Below the pieces are notes generated by a model. It was given only the letters and a program-made list of their open reading frames with translations. It had not been told where the DNA came from and ran no database searches. Both the position numbers and the translations under genes were made by a program. A stretch of 46,036 nt of DNA from a virus, in the IMG/VR virus record IMGVR_UViG_3300010396_000018, positions 1 through 46,036 of that record. One strand, given 5' to 3'. Below, in pieces: positions 21,774-30,510 of this stretch; position 1 is the first letter of the stretch, and the number at the start of each line of letters is the position of its first letter.

Positions 21774-23186
21774 ATGGGAGCAGCCTCGAAACGAGCCAAG
21801 CGGATTCGGCAAGCTGCCGAATTCGATATGAAGAGGCTCGAAGCGCGCCTTCGGATGCCGCGCGACGGACGCACGGCGCTCGACGCGTGGTCTCTCGAGC
21901 AGATCTTCATCGCGCGCGACGAGCAAATGCTTGGTCAATTCGTGCTCCCGTCACGAATGGCCGAGATGATGCGCACGGACGATGCCCTTGCCGTCGCGCA
22001 CTGGAACCGGCTCGCCCCCCAGCGGGCGATCCCGGTCAAGATCGAATCCGCGGGCGGCGCTCGGGGGGACTCGATCGCAAACGAGGCCGACGCGCTCTTT
22101 GGTCCGAACGGAGTGGGCATTCACGCCGATACGCTCGCAGATATTCACGCGTGTCTCGTCGATCACGGCGTCGCGTTTGGGTGCATCGACGCGACCCCGC
22201 GCGAGGACGGCTCCCGGGTCGACATGGAGCTTCGGTACTGGCCCATCGAATACGTTCGGTGGGATCCAGTCTTCCGACTTTTCAAAGCCCGGGCGGATCC
22301 GAACACGGTGCAGCCAGGCGACCTGCCGCAAACGGACCTGAACCCCGGCGGCTTCGATTCGTCGGGCGTCGAGTACGGCTTCGTCGGCGGCTTCTGGATC
22401 CCGGTCGTCCACGGTGACGGCCGTTGGGTCATTTTCAAGAAACACGACCTCGAGCCGTTCCGGAAAGAAGCCGCGATCCTTCCGGCGGCCCTCGTGTGGG
22501 CTCGACACGCGTTCGGGAACCGAGACTGGGCCAAAGGCTCGAAGGCTCACGGCTCCGCGAAAGTCGTGGGCGAGCTCCCGCAAGGGGTGCCGCTGCAGAA
22601 CGGCGACGGCAGTCTTTCGAACGAAGCGGCGGCATTCGTCGAGCTCTTGCGCTCGATCGCGACCGAGGATTCGCCCGCGGGCATTCGCCCCGCCGGATCG
22701 AAGACTGAGTTCCTGACGAACAACTCCACGGCGTGGCAGGTCTGGCAACAACTCGTCATGAACGCGGAGCGAGCCGCAGCCAGGATTTACCTGGGAACCG
22801 ACGGGACCCTAGGAACGCAGGCCAACGCGCCGGGCGTGGACGTCGATGCGCTCTTCGGCGTAGCGGCGACTCGCGTGAGCGGTGACCTCGAGTGCCTCCA
22901 GCGCGGGATCGACACGGGGTTGATCGAGCCCTGGACCGCGATCAACTTCGGCGACTCCCGATTGGCGCCCAAGCGAAAGTACCTGATCCCGAACAAGGAT
23001 CAGCAAGCGGTCGACGACGACTTTGCAAAGCGCAATGACGCGTTCATGAAGGCGCTCGTCGATGCGAAGCAGGCCGGGATCCAGCTGAATCCCGTCTACA
23101 TCGCCGAACTTGCGACGAAGTACCGCGTTCTCGTTCCGGCCATCGACGCCATGGCGCCAGCGACGGCGCCGGCACCCTCGAAATGA
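21774..23186 (+). CDS. portal protein (Mu gp29-like)
   Basis: The 470-residue protein starts at ATG 21774, 12 bases after the terminase stop, and overlaps the next gene as ATGA. It has the layout of DUF935-type portals: an N-terminal helical start (DAWSLEQIFIARDEQMLG), a mixed core with PIEYVRWDPVFRLFK and VEYGFVGGFWIPVVHG, and a helical stem/crown near AWQVWQQLVMNAERAAARIYLG. The last residues are Ala/Pro-rich. Twelve copies would form the DNA gate and the docking site for the terminase. Position between terminase and protease strengthens the call. Confidence 0.85.
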   Translation: MGAASKRAKRIRQAAEFDMKRLEARLRMPRDGRTALDAWSLEQIFIARDEQMLGQFVLPSRMAEMMRTDDALAVAHWNRLAPQRAIPVKIESAGGARGDSIANEADALFGPNGVGIHADTLADIHACLVDHGVAFGCIDATPREDGSRVDMELRYWPIEYVRWDPVFRLFKARADPNTVQPGDLPQTDLNPGGFDSSGVEYGFVGGFWIPVVHGDGRWVIFKKHDLEPFRKEAAILPAALVWARHAFGNRDWAKGSKAHGSAKVVGELPQGVPLQNGDGSLSNEAAAFVELLRSIATEDSPAGIRPAGSKTEFLTNNSTAWQVWQQLVMNAERAAARIYLGTDGTLGTQANAPGVDVDALFGVAATRVSGDLECLQRGIDTGLIEPWTAINFGDSRLAPKRKYLIPNKDQQAVDDDFAKRNDAFMKALVDAKQAGIQLNPVYIAELATKYRVLVPAIDAMAPATAPAPSK

Positions 23187-24463
23187 TCCGAAAACGCGCC
23201 ATCAAGCTAGCGGTCGACGGCGGCGAGCTCCCGACCGAGTTCCGCCTCTTCGTCAAGGGCTGGAACGAGACCGAAAACGGACGCTTTCTCTTCGACGATG
23301 CGGCCGCGAAATCGGTCATGGCCGCGTACAAGTCGTGGGGCGTCGACGTGATGATCGACCTCGAGCACGGGATGCTTGAGGTCGAACCGGGAGCCCCGGA
23401 TCCCACGGCGCGCGATGCGCGCGGGTGGTGCGCCCTGGAGCTGCGCCCCGACGGCTCGCTTTGGGCCGTGGACGTGCGCTGGACGCCGGATGGCGCGCAG
23501 CGTCTCGAGCAGAAACGTCAACGATACATCTCGCCCGCTTTCGAAACGGACCCGAAGACGAAGCGGGTCGTTCAAATCATCAACGTTGCGATCACCGCGC
23601 TGCCGGCGACGCACAAGACGCCGGCGCTTGTCGCCGCTTCAAAAGGGAAAAACGGAATGGACCCGAGTCTGGTCAAGCAGGCACTCGAAGCGATCGAGAA
23701 GGGCGACGCGAAAGCGGCGCTGGACATCCTCAAGGGCCTTGTCGCCTCGGCCGCCGGCGCGGATCCGGACGCCGATGGCGACGATGACGGCTCAGAGGGC
23801 GACGGCGCCGAGGGCGTGGCGCCGCCCGAGACCGAGGCCGTCGAGGATCCCGAGGTCGTGGAGAACGACGCCGCCGACGGCGACGGGCCGCCCTCGAGCA
23901 AGAGCGGATCGGACGACGATGACGATGGCCCCCCGGCGAAGAAGGCCGCGCGCAAGGCGCTTCACGCAATGCTTTGCCGGATTACCGGGAAGAAGACCCT
24001 CGCCGAGGCGGTGGCTGAGGTGGACGTATTTCGGGCGTCGCACCTTACGCTCGAGACCGAGCGTCAGAAGCTCGCCAAGGAGCGCGCGACCCTCGAGAGC
24101 GCGGAGCGTCGAGGTCTCTGCGCGGAGCTCGTGCGCCTCGGCGCCGAGTTCCCGTCCACGGTGTGGGCCGATCCCACTTCGAAACAGCCGGTCAAGCTGA
24201 AGTCTCGTTGGCAGAATATGCCACTCGAAGAGCTGCAGTCACACGTGGCCGAGCAGCGGGCCGCGCGCGGAAACAAGGCGCCCGCGGCGCCGAAGCCGCC
24301 TCACGGTAAGGCCGGGGCGGAGGTGACCGAACTGGCCGTAACTCTCGACGACGGGAAGATCGTTCAGCTCTCGGCCGACGAGGTTCGCATTTGCAAATCT
24401 CACGGCGCGGATCCGAAGGACTTTGCGGCGCTGAAGGTTCGCCGAGACAGCGCGAAGGGGTGA
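23183..24463 (+). CDS. Mu I-like prohead protease with scaffold-type C-terminus
   Basis: The 426-residue product starts at ATG 23183 (ATGA overlap). Residues 1-155 match the Mu protein I protease domain: FRLFVKGWNETENGRFLFDD, VDVMIDLEHGML (catalytic His region), DARGWCALELRPDGSLWAVDV, RYISPAFETD and VAITALPATHKTPAL. After about residue 160 the chain becomes Asp/Glu/Ala/Pro-rich (DADGDDDGSEGDGAEG) and then coiled, as expected of a scaffold that is digested during maturation. Mu makes the scaffold (Z) from an internal start in I; here ATG 23657 (M159) could serve the same purpose. Confidence 0.9.
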   Translation: MIRKRAIKLAVDGGELPTEFRLFVKGWNETENGRFLFDDAAAKSVMAAYKSWGVDVMIDLEHGMLEVEPGAPDPTARDARGWCALELRPDGSLWAVDVRWTPDGAQRLEQKRQRYISPAFETDPKTKRVVQIINVAITALPATHKTPALVAASKGKNGMDPSLVKQALEAIEKGDAKAALDILKGLVASAAGADPDADGDDDGSEGDGAEGVAPPETEAVEDPEVVENDAADGDGPPSSKSGSDDDDDGPPAKKAARKALHAMLCRITGKKTLAEAVAEVDVFRASHLTLETERQKLAKERATLESAERRGLCAELVRLGAEFPSTVWADPTSKQPVKLKSRWQNMPLEELQSHVAEQRAARGNKAPAAPKPPHGKAGAEVTELAVTLDDGKIVQLSADEVRICKSHGADPKDFAALKVRRDSAKG

Positions 24464-24470
24464 ATTGATC

Positions 24471-25202
24471 ATGTCGAATCTTACGAAGGGTCAGGCGCCG
24501 AAGCCGTATGGTCAGGGCGGCCGATTCGCGGTTCTGCCGATGAAGGCGAGCGCTCAGGTTTACCAGGGCGCGATGGTCGCAGAGATCAGCGGCGCGGTGT
24601 GCACCGGGACGACCGCGGGCGCCGGTGATTGCATCGGCGTTGCGGAAGCCGATGCGCTCGGGGGCGCGAGCGACGGCAGCACGCGAGTCCAGGTCTGGTA
24701 CGACAAGATCTTTCGCATGGCCGCGGGCACGAACGCCCCGACTGATGCGACGCCGATGTTCGCGCCTCTCTACATGGAGACGGACAACACGGTCGGCACG
24801 GGTGCGGCGGGTCAGCGGCTGGCCGGCTATTTCATGGGCTTCGAAGACGACGGCTACGTGCGCGTCTATTTCGGGAAGCTCGGTGGAAATCAGCTCGTGG
24901 CCGTGAACGGTGCTGCGCTGGCCGATACGGCGACGCAGACCGCCGAAGTACAGGGGCCCGTCAACCGGTTCACGTTCGCGACGATGTCGCAAAACTCGAC
25001 CGTAACGCTGTCCACGACCGGCGCGGTCGCGGGGGACGTCGTCACGATCTCGCGCACCGACACGAGCGCGCACACGCTCGCCGTCGTCGACGGCGGCACG
25101 GGTACGCCGACCCTCGCAACGCTGGTCGCGTCGAAGGTCGGTTTCGTCAAAGCCTGGTTCGACGGCACGAACTGGCATCTTGATTCTTGCTCGGGCACCT
25201 GA
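24471..25202 (+). CDS. capsid decoration protein with added C-terminal beta domain
   Basis: The 243-residue protein starts at ATG 24471, after AAGGGG. Residues 1-145 resemble small head decoration or cement proteins found between protease and capsid genes: FAVLPMKASAQVYQGAMVAE, GDCIGVAEADALGG, RLAGYFMGFEDDGYVRVYFG. From about residue 155 a second domain, STVTLSTTGAVAGDVVTISR to FVKAWFDGTNWHLDS, has the pattern of a beta domain appended to many phage surface proteins. It probably sits on the outer capsid face. Confidence 0.75.
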   Translation: MSNLTKGQAPKPYGQGGRFAVLPMKASAQVYQGAMVAEISGAVCTGTTAGAGDCIGVAEADALGGASDGSTRVQVWYDKIFRMAAGTNAPTDATPMFAPLYMETDNTVGTGAAGQRLAGYFMGFEDDGYVRVYFGKLGGNQLVAVNGAALADTATQTAEVQGPVNRFTFATMSQNSTVTLSTTGAVAGDVVTISRTDTSAHTLAVVDGGTGTPTLATLVASKVGFVKAWFDGTNWHLDSCSGT

Positions 25203-25225
25203 GCGAACTGAAGGGACACTAGAAA

Positions 25226-26341
25226 ATGCCTCTCAATCCGTTTTTCGTTCAGGATCAGCTTCCGGCAACCTCGCAGGCGGCGATCCGTGAATTCAACGAT
25301 CGCTACCTCGCGGTTCTCGCGGCCTCGAAGCCCTCCGGGTGGGCCGACACTCTCGGCGAGATGATTCCGACGGATCGTCCCGAGGTCACGTTCCCGATCA
25401 ATCAGCTCCGTACGCAATACAAGCGGACCGAGGGCGAGAGCGGGTTCAAGAAGCTCCTTGAGTCGAGCTTCGACGTCAAGACCGAGGAATTCGACGACGG
25501 TTACGAGGCAAAGCTTCGTGATCTGCTTCTGAAGGTCTTCGCCTATCGCAACTGGCAGAAGGCCCCCGAGCGCCTCGTGCTCGCCGAGGAGCAGCACAGG
25601 CACAATCAGATCGCGATCATCCTGGACGGCTCCGGGACCCGCGGCGGCGCGGTTGGGAGCGCGAACGATCCGGGCGGCGTCGGCCGGACGTGCGTGGACG
25701 GCGTCGACTTCTTCTCGCCTTCGCACCCCGTGAACATGGGCGATAGCTCGGTCACGATGAAAACGACGGGTTCGGCGACTTGGTCAAATTACCAGTCGAG
25801 TGCGAAAAACGTGCTCGGCTCGCTCGCGTCCGGCAACACTGGGACGTTCGCAATCGACTACCTCCAGGCTGAGGTTACGTCGATGCAGAACGGCGTTCCG
25901 GACGAAAACGGCATTCTGCTGGGCGCCGACCCGGATACGATCGTTATTCCTAACGATTATGCCGAGCCCCTGCGCATCGGCCTGGCAAACTCGCGCATGC
26001 TCGCGAACATCCAGGTGAACAGCAATCAGGCCGTTGGCGCTGCTGCGCTTGATAACCCGTACGTCGGCCGCTTCAACGTCGTCGCCGCGAAGGAATTCAC
26101 CCAGGCGAGCGGCTCGACCGCGGACTGGTATCTGATCGACTCGAAGCTGATTCGCGCCGGGATTTCGCCGTGGCTGTCTCTTCGCGAGACGGTGCCGCAG
26201 TCCCTCGCGCTTCGCGTTTTTGATGAGAGCACGGACTACTTCAAGAACACCGGGAATATCAAAATGAGTTCCCATATCTGGTACGGCTTTTCTCTCGTGC
26301 TGCCGCACGCGATTCGCCGTATCAAGGGGCCCACGCGGTGA
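25226..26341 (+). CDS. major capsid protein (Mu T-like)
   Basis: The 371-residue product starts at ATG 25226, after a GAAGGGACACTAGAAA leader. It has the features of Mu gpT: an N-terminal helix (AAIREFNDRYLAVLAAS), E-loop region with YKRTEGESGFKKLLES, YRNWQKAPERLVLAEEQHRH, an FFSPSHPVNMGD segment, and the A-domain ILLGADPDTIVIPNDYAEPL followed by NPYVGRFNVVAAKEF and WYLIDS. The fold is expected to be HK97-like. It ends with GTGA coupling to the next gene. Confidence 0.92.
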   Translation: MPLNPFFVQDQLPATSQAAIREFNDRYLAVLAASKPSGWADTLGEMIPTDRPEVTFPINQLRTQYKRTEGESGFKKLLESSFDVKTEEFDDGYEAKLRDLLLKVFAYRNWQKAPERLVLAEEQHRHNQIAIILDGSGTRGGAVGSANDPGGVGRTCVDGVDFFSPSHPVNMGDSSVTMKTTGSATWSNYQSSAKNVLGSLASGNTGTFAIDYLQAEVTSMQNGVPDENGILLGADPDTIVIPNDYAEPLRIGLANSRMLANIQVNSNQAVGAAALDNPYVGRFNVVAAKEFTQASGSTADWYLIDSKLIRAGISPWLSLRETVPQSLALRVFDESTDYFKNTGNIKMSSHIWYGFSLVLPHAIRRIKGPTR

Positions 26342-27003
26342 CCGCTTACGCGGCGATCAGTGACGTGTACAGCTATGGGCTTCCCCGGGGTGCCCTCGGC
26401 AACCCGGGGCGGCTCGTGGACTCGTCCCTCGCCGCGACGAGCGCGATCACTCTCTCTGAGCACGGGTTCGTGGCCGGCGACGCGGTCTCGCTCCGGGCGA
26501 CGGCGGGCGGGAACCTTTCCGCGCCCCTCGTCGCTGGGACCACGTATTACGTCCTCCCCCTCGACGATTCTACGTTTCAGCTTTCGTCGACTCCGAACGG
26601 AAGCCCGATCACGCTGACGTCGGACGGCGTGTCCGTGGTCGTGACCGCCGATCTACCATTCGCTGCGTTGCTCGAGTTCTACTCGCGCTTCGTGGACGGG
26701 TTCCTCCCGGCGCACATGGTGCCGCTGCCCGCGCCGTATCCCGTGACCGTCGTGGGCATCGTCGCCCAGCTCGTGGCGGCGCGGGTCCAGATCCTCTCGG
26801 GCATGACCTCTGGGTCGATGCGCGAGGCCGAGCTATCGGCCAAAGCGCAGTTGGAGCGGTGGACCGCCGGCCTTCCGGTGCGCGATGCGGCACCGACGAC
26901 GGTCTCGACGAACCTCGCCGTTGTGAAGTCGGACCGACACGAGAACAGAATCGGGCGACCCTTGTACGGCTGCGGATCCGGTTGGGGCGAGGGCTGGGAA
27001 TGA
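26338..27003 (+). CDS. head completion protein (Mu gp36-like) with inserted beta domain
   Basis: The 221-residue protein starts at GTG 26338 (GTGA overlap). Its two ends fit the DUF1320/Mu gp36 neck family: YAAISDVYSYGLPRGAL at the start and LLEFYSRFVDGFLPAHMV to AKAQLERWTAGLPVRD at the end. Residues about 30-108 are an insertion, ITLSEHGFVAGDAVSLRAT, TTYYVLPLDDSTFQLSS and GSPITLTSDG, a small beta domain related in pattern to those in other virion proteins here. The insert should project from the neck or capsid. Confidence 0.75.
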   Translation: MTAYAAISDVYSYGLPRGALGNPGRLVDSSLAATSAITLSEHGFVAGDAVSLRATAGGNLSAPLVAGTTYYVLPLDDSTFQLSSTPNGSPITLTSDGVSVVVTADLPFAALLEFYSRFVDGFLPAHMVPLPAPYPVTVVGIVAQLVAARVQILSGMTSGSMREAELSAKAQLERWTAGLPVRDAAPTTVSTNLAVVKSDRHENRIGRPLYGCGSGWGEGWE

Positions 27004-27383
27004 AATCGCTCGCGCAGTTCTCCCAGGATCTTCGGCGCCTGCCTCGCGTTGTCGCGCAGAAGGTCGCGGCTGCGGCGGCGCCGGTCCTGACGGAGCTCGC
27101 GAAGAGCACCTTCGACGCCAGCGAGGACGCGTACGGTATCGATTGGGCGCCGGGCGCGAGAGGGCAAAAGGTCACCCTCCGCCGATCAGGTGACCTCGCG
27201 ACGTATATCCGGTACGTCGCGATCGGGACGAAGCTTCGTGTCGCCCTCGGGGTGAAGTACGCGAAATATCAGGTGGGCAAGCGCCCCGTGTTCCCGAAGC
27301 AGCATGGTGAGCTCCCAGACGCGTACGTGCAGGCGCTTCAGCGGACTGCCGTGAGAGTCGTGAAAGAAGAAATGGGCCAGTAA
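27000..27383 (+). CDS. neck/tail completion protein (Mu G-like)
   Basis: This 127-residue protein starts at ATG 27000 (ATGA overlap). It has an N-terminal helix bundle (LAQFSQDLRRLPRVVAQKV, APVLTELAKSTFDAS) and a strand region (VTLRRSGDLATYIRYVAIG, LRVALGVKYAKYQVGK) ending in a helix. The pattern, including RSGDL and the KYAKYQ box, is that of the virion morphogenesis proteins that connect head and tail. The exact homologue is uncertain. Confidence 0.7.
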   Translation: MKSLAQFSQDLRRLPRVVAQKVAAAAAPVLTELAKSTFDASEDAYGIDWAPGARGQKVTLRRSGDLATYIRYVAIGTKLRVALGVKYAKYQVGKRPVFPKQHGELPDAYVQALQRTAVRVVKEEMGQ

Positions 27384-27407
27384 GGCGCCTAGCGCCGTGG
27401 AGGCGCC

Positions 27408-27995
27408 GTGATTCACGAGATCGGGGTACAGCTCCAAGCGGCGCTGCAAGCGAAGGGCTGTCCGTTCGTCGTGATCGACGGCCCCGAGCGTCGCCCTACG
27501 ACGACGTTCGCGCGCGAGCGCGTGGTGATCGAGCGCGACATGAGCGCCGGTGATACGTTCGCCGCGACGCACCTGCCAGGCAAAAATCCGGTTACGCGTC
27601 TTACGCGGCTGATCGGGTGCAAGATCACGATTTACGCCCGAGCCCCAAGCAAAGGCGCGCTCGAATTCGAGCATTTCCGTCGCGCCGAACAGGTTCTAGA
27701 CGTGGTGCTGATTGCGCTCTACGGGATCGCGAAGGGTCGACAGAATCAAGTCGCGTTCACGTCAGGAAAGTTCGTCGAGCCGCCGGATCTCACCGAGGGC
27801 GAGACGATGGGCGGCGCCGTTTACGAACTTCATTTCACTTTCGATCGTGGCGTCGCAGACCGTACTTGGGCGGGGGCCGCGCAGCCGACCGCGAACGTCG
27901 CGTCTGGGACCATTCAAAGTACAACGAACGTTTCAGGGATCGTCGAGGGCGGCGGTTCCGAGTCCGAAACCGCGTGCGGTAACGGCGGCACTTAG
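27408..27995 (+). CDS. tail terminator-like protein
   Basis: The 195-residue protein starts at GTG 27408, with GGAGGC five bases upstream. The core, residues 1-150, has LQAALQAKGCPFVVIDGPE, IGCKITIYARAPSK, FRRAEQVLDVVLIALYGIA and GAVYELHFTFDRGV, the alpha/beta plan of phage minor tail or terminator proteins found before the sheath. The last 45 residues are Gly/Ser/Thr-rich and probably disordered. Confidence 0.65.
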   Translation: MIHEIGVQLQAALQAKGCPFVVIDGPERRPTTTFARERVVIERDMSAGDTFAATHLPGKNPVTRLTRLIGCKITIYARAPSKGALEFEHFRRAEQVLDVVLIALYGIAKGRQNQVAFTSGKFVEPPDLTEGETMGGAVYELHFTFDRGVADRTWAGAAQPTANVASGTIQSTTNVSGIVEGGGSESETACGNGGT

Positions 27996-28019
27996 CGCGT
28001 TACGCGCTTGAGGAAAAAC

Positions 28020-29939
28020 ATGGAGCTTCTTCCCTCGGCCACTCTGCAGATCAATGAAGCCGCCGGCGCTCCCGCGGGCGGCTCCGGTTACGCCGTCGTC
28101 ATGGCGTGCGTGGCGCAAAATGCCGACTTCGTTCCGCGCGTGATGTCGTCGACGCAAGACCTCCTCGACGAGTACACATATTCGCCTGGCGTGGATTACT
28201 GCGCGCTCCATTTCGCGCAGACCAAAAAGCCGATCATCTTCGTCGGGCTCCCGATCGTCACTCAGGGAACCGTGAGTCAGCTCGACACGTCCGCCGTCAC
28301 GGGTACGTCGGCCGTTTCCGTGACGGCCGGAGCAAACGGCGCGATGGAGGAGACGGACGGAGTCCTGACCGTCGTCTCTGGAGGCACTGTCGGGACGGAT
28401 CAGATCACGTTTGATCTCTCGCTTGACGGCGGGACGACGACTCAGCGGGTTCGGCTCGGGACGAATTCGAGCTACACGATCCCCTATGTCGGCCTGACGT
28501 TGAACGTCGGTGGCGGAACGCTGAACGCCGCCGACGAGGTAACCTGGCACTCGAGCGCTCCCATGTGGGGCTCGACGGCCATCGCCTCGGCGCGCGCCGC
28601 GCTCGCGGCCCAGCAAAACCCCGCGCGTTCGTGGCTCGTCGAGGGCGAGCTCCCGACGAGCACCTTCGCCGGCTACGTCGTGACCGAGGCGGCGAATTAC
28701 GAGACGACGAACGAGCGATACGTCTACGCGCGGGCGCAGGTGGCCGACCGGCACCTTGCGAAGAAATCGAAGAGCGCCGTCCACATGACGGCGGCGAGCG
28801 TGACCTTCGACGGCACCGGCCACACGATCACACGCGCGGCCGGGTCCTTCCTGACCGACGGCTTCGCGGTTGGGGACGCGGTCTCTATCGCCGGCAGCAC
28901 GTCGAACAACGGCGTGAAGGCGATCACGGCGCTGAGCGCGACCGTGATGACCTTCGCGTCGGGGGTCACGAGCGAGGGCCCGGACGCCACCGGCGTTTCG
29001 ATCACCGGATCGGCTGCGATCACGTTCGCTGCGTCGGGATTCACGGTCACGCGTTCGAGCGGGTCATGGACCGCCGACGGCTTTGCGGTCGGTCAGTCGG
29101 CGACGTTCGCCGGCACCACGTCGAATAACTTCACGGGGACGATTACGGCTCTCTCGTCGACGGTCATGACGTTCGCGTCCGGCGTCGCGGACGAGGGGCC
29201 GCTTCTCGATTCGACCGTGTCGTGCGTGCAGAATCTGACGATGGCCGCATGGGTGTCCGCGCAGACCGCGGCGTTCGCGACGATCGACGCAGACAAGCGC
29301 ATCGACCTCGGGCTCGGGCGCGCCCGGGTGCAGTCGCCGATCCATGGCTGGGAGCTCCGGCGCCCGTGCCAGTGGGCGGTATCTATCCGGGAGTATCAGC
29401 ACGACGTCCAGATCCCGACGTACCGCAAGGCTGACGGTCCGCTTACCGGGTTCTCGCTCACGGACGACAACGGGAACACGGCGGAGTTTGATGAGAACAT
29501 CGACGGCGGCGGGCTCGCGGGGCGCTTCACGTGCCTCCGGAGCTACAGCAATGGCCCCCTCGGCGCGTTCGTCGCGCTCTCGCTCACGAGGGACACGGAA
29601 GGGGCGCTTCTGTCCCGTACGCACAACATGGCCGTTGCGAACGTCGCATGCACGACGGTGCAGGCCGAGACAGAGAACGCGATCGGGCAGGTACTCGTGC
29701 TGAACGCCGATGGCACGGGTACCGATGCGTCTCTCTCGCTGATTGAACAGCGGGTGAACACGCAACTGCAGAACGCCCTATTGCAAAATTTCCAGGAGGG
29801 CCCGCGCGCGAGCAAGGCCGTTTGGACGGCGAGCCGCACGGACGTTCTCTCTGCGCCCGGTGCGACCCTCAACGGGACTGTCGCCTTGGAGCTGAATGGA
29901 ACTCTCGAGCAGATCGCGACGTCGGTCGCCGTTTCGTAA
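28020..29939 (+). CDS. contractile tail sheath protein with two inserted surface domains
   Basis: The 639-residue protein starts at ATG 28020, with GAGGAAAAA upstream. Sheath features are LLPSATLQINEAAGAPAGG at the N-terminus, PIIFVGLPIVTQG, and a C-terminal domain with SLIEQRVNTQLQNALLQNF and GTVALELNGTLEQIATSVA. Residues about 258-403 hold two tandem copies of a domain with the pattern VTFDG-GHTITRAAGSFLTDGF-AVGD-STSNN-ALSATVMTFASG-EGPD. A third copy is in the tailspike gene. These are likely decorations on the outside of the sheath. Sheath subunits contract to drive the tube through the envelope. Confidence 0.9.
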   Translation: MELLPSATLQINEAAGAPAGGSGYAVVMACVAQNADFVPRVMSSTQDLLDEYTYSPGVDYCALHFAQTKKPIIFVGLPIVTQGTVSQLDTSAVTGTSAVSVTAGANGAMEETDGVLTVVSGGTVGTDQITFDLSLDGGTTTQRVRLGTNSSYTIPYVGLTLNVGGGTLNAADEVTWHSSAPMWGSTAIASARAALAAQQNPARSWLVEGELPTSTFAGYVVTEAANYETTNERYVYARAQVADRHLAKKSKSAVHMTAASVTFDGTGHTITRAAGSFLTDGFAVGDAVSIAGSTSNNGVKAITALSATVMTFASGVTSEGPDATGVSITGSAAITFAASGFTVTRSSGSWTADGFAVGQSATFAGTTSNNFTGTITALSSTVMTFASGVADEGPLLDSTVSCVQNLTMAAWVSAQTAAFATIDADKRIDLGLGRARVQSPIHGWELRRPCQWAVSIREYQHDVQIPTYRKADGPLTGFSLTDDNGNTAEFDENIDGGGLAGRFTCLRSYSNGPLGAFVALSLTRDTEGALLSRTHNMAVANVACTTVQAETENAIGQVLVLNADGTGTDASLSLIEQRVNTQLQNALLQNFQEGPRASKAVWTASRTDVLSAPGATLNGTVALELNGTLEQIATSVAVS

Positions 29940-29951
29940 GGAGCTGACATC

Positions 29952-30449
29952 GTGGTAAATCAGGCATACCCCAGCTTGAATGATGTTGAGCCGTCGTGGG
30001 CCGACATCGCCGTTACGTTCACCGTGACCGGCGGATCGCTGATCACGATGGCCGATATCAAGGCGCTGAAATGGTCTCGCAAGGTCGACGTCGGAGAGAA
30101 GCGCGGAGCGTCCGGCGGGCGCGTCATGGCGCGCACTACGGGCCAGGGCTCGCAGGAAGCTTCTGCGACGCTCTATCGGAGCGGCGTGCGGAACCTGATC
30201 AAGGGCTTGGTCTCGCAGGCGCCGACGCGAGGCAATCAGGCGATCATCTCCCTGGTCTCGTTCGACATCCTGATCCAGCACACGCCGCCCGGCGAGACCG
30301 AGATCTATCAGACGAAGATCAAGGGGTGCCGGTACCTCGGCGACTCGGACGACATGAAGGAAGGCACCGACGCTGACACGTTGGAGTTGACCCTCAATCC
30401 AATCGAGATCGCGAACATCATCAACGGCCAGGAAGTGGTGCTGTTGTGA
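29952..30449 (+). CDS. tail tube protein
   Basis: The 165-residue protein starts at GTG 29952 after AAGGAG. It directly follows the sheath gene, and its sequence is strand-rich with the usual tube features: VEPSWADIAVTFTVTGGSL, KALKWSRKVDVGEKRGASGG, TGQGSQEASATLYRSGV, QTKIKGCRYLGDSDDMKEG and a final LELTLNPIEIANIING. Hexameric rings of this protein stack under the sheath to form the DNA channel. Confidence 0.85.
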   Translation: MVNQAYPSLNDVEPSWADIAVTFTVTGGSLITMADIKALKWSRKVDVGEKRGASGGRVMARTTGQGSQEASATLYRSGVRNLIKGLVSQAPTRGNQAIISLVSFDILIQHTPPGETEIYQTKIKGCRYLGDSDDMKEGTDADTLELTLNPIEIANIINGQEVVLL

Positions 30450-30510
30450 CGTGTCGTCGACCGGCGACGTTTCGTGACGTCGCCGATCGCTTACTTTCTT
30501 AGGAGGAATC

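Noticed and set aside
21774-27003. Transposable Mu-like phage because head genes resemble Mu
   Set aside because: No MuA/MuB-type transposase genes are seen, and integrase, excisionase and attP are present; only the head module is Mu-like.
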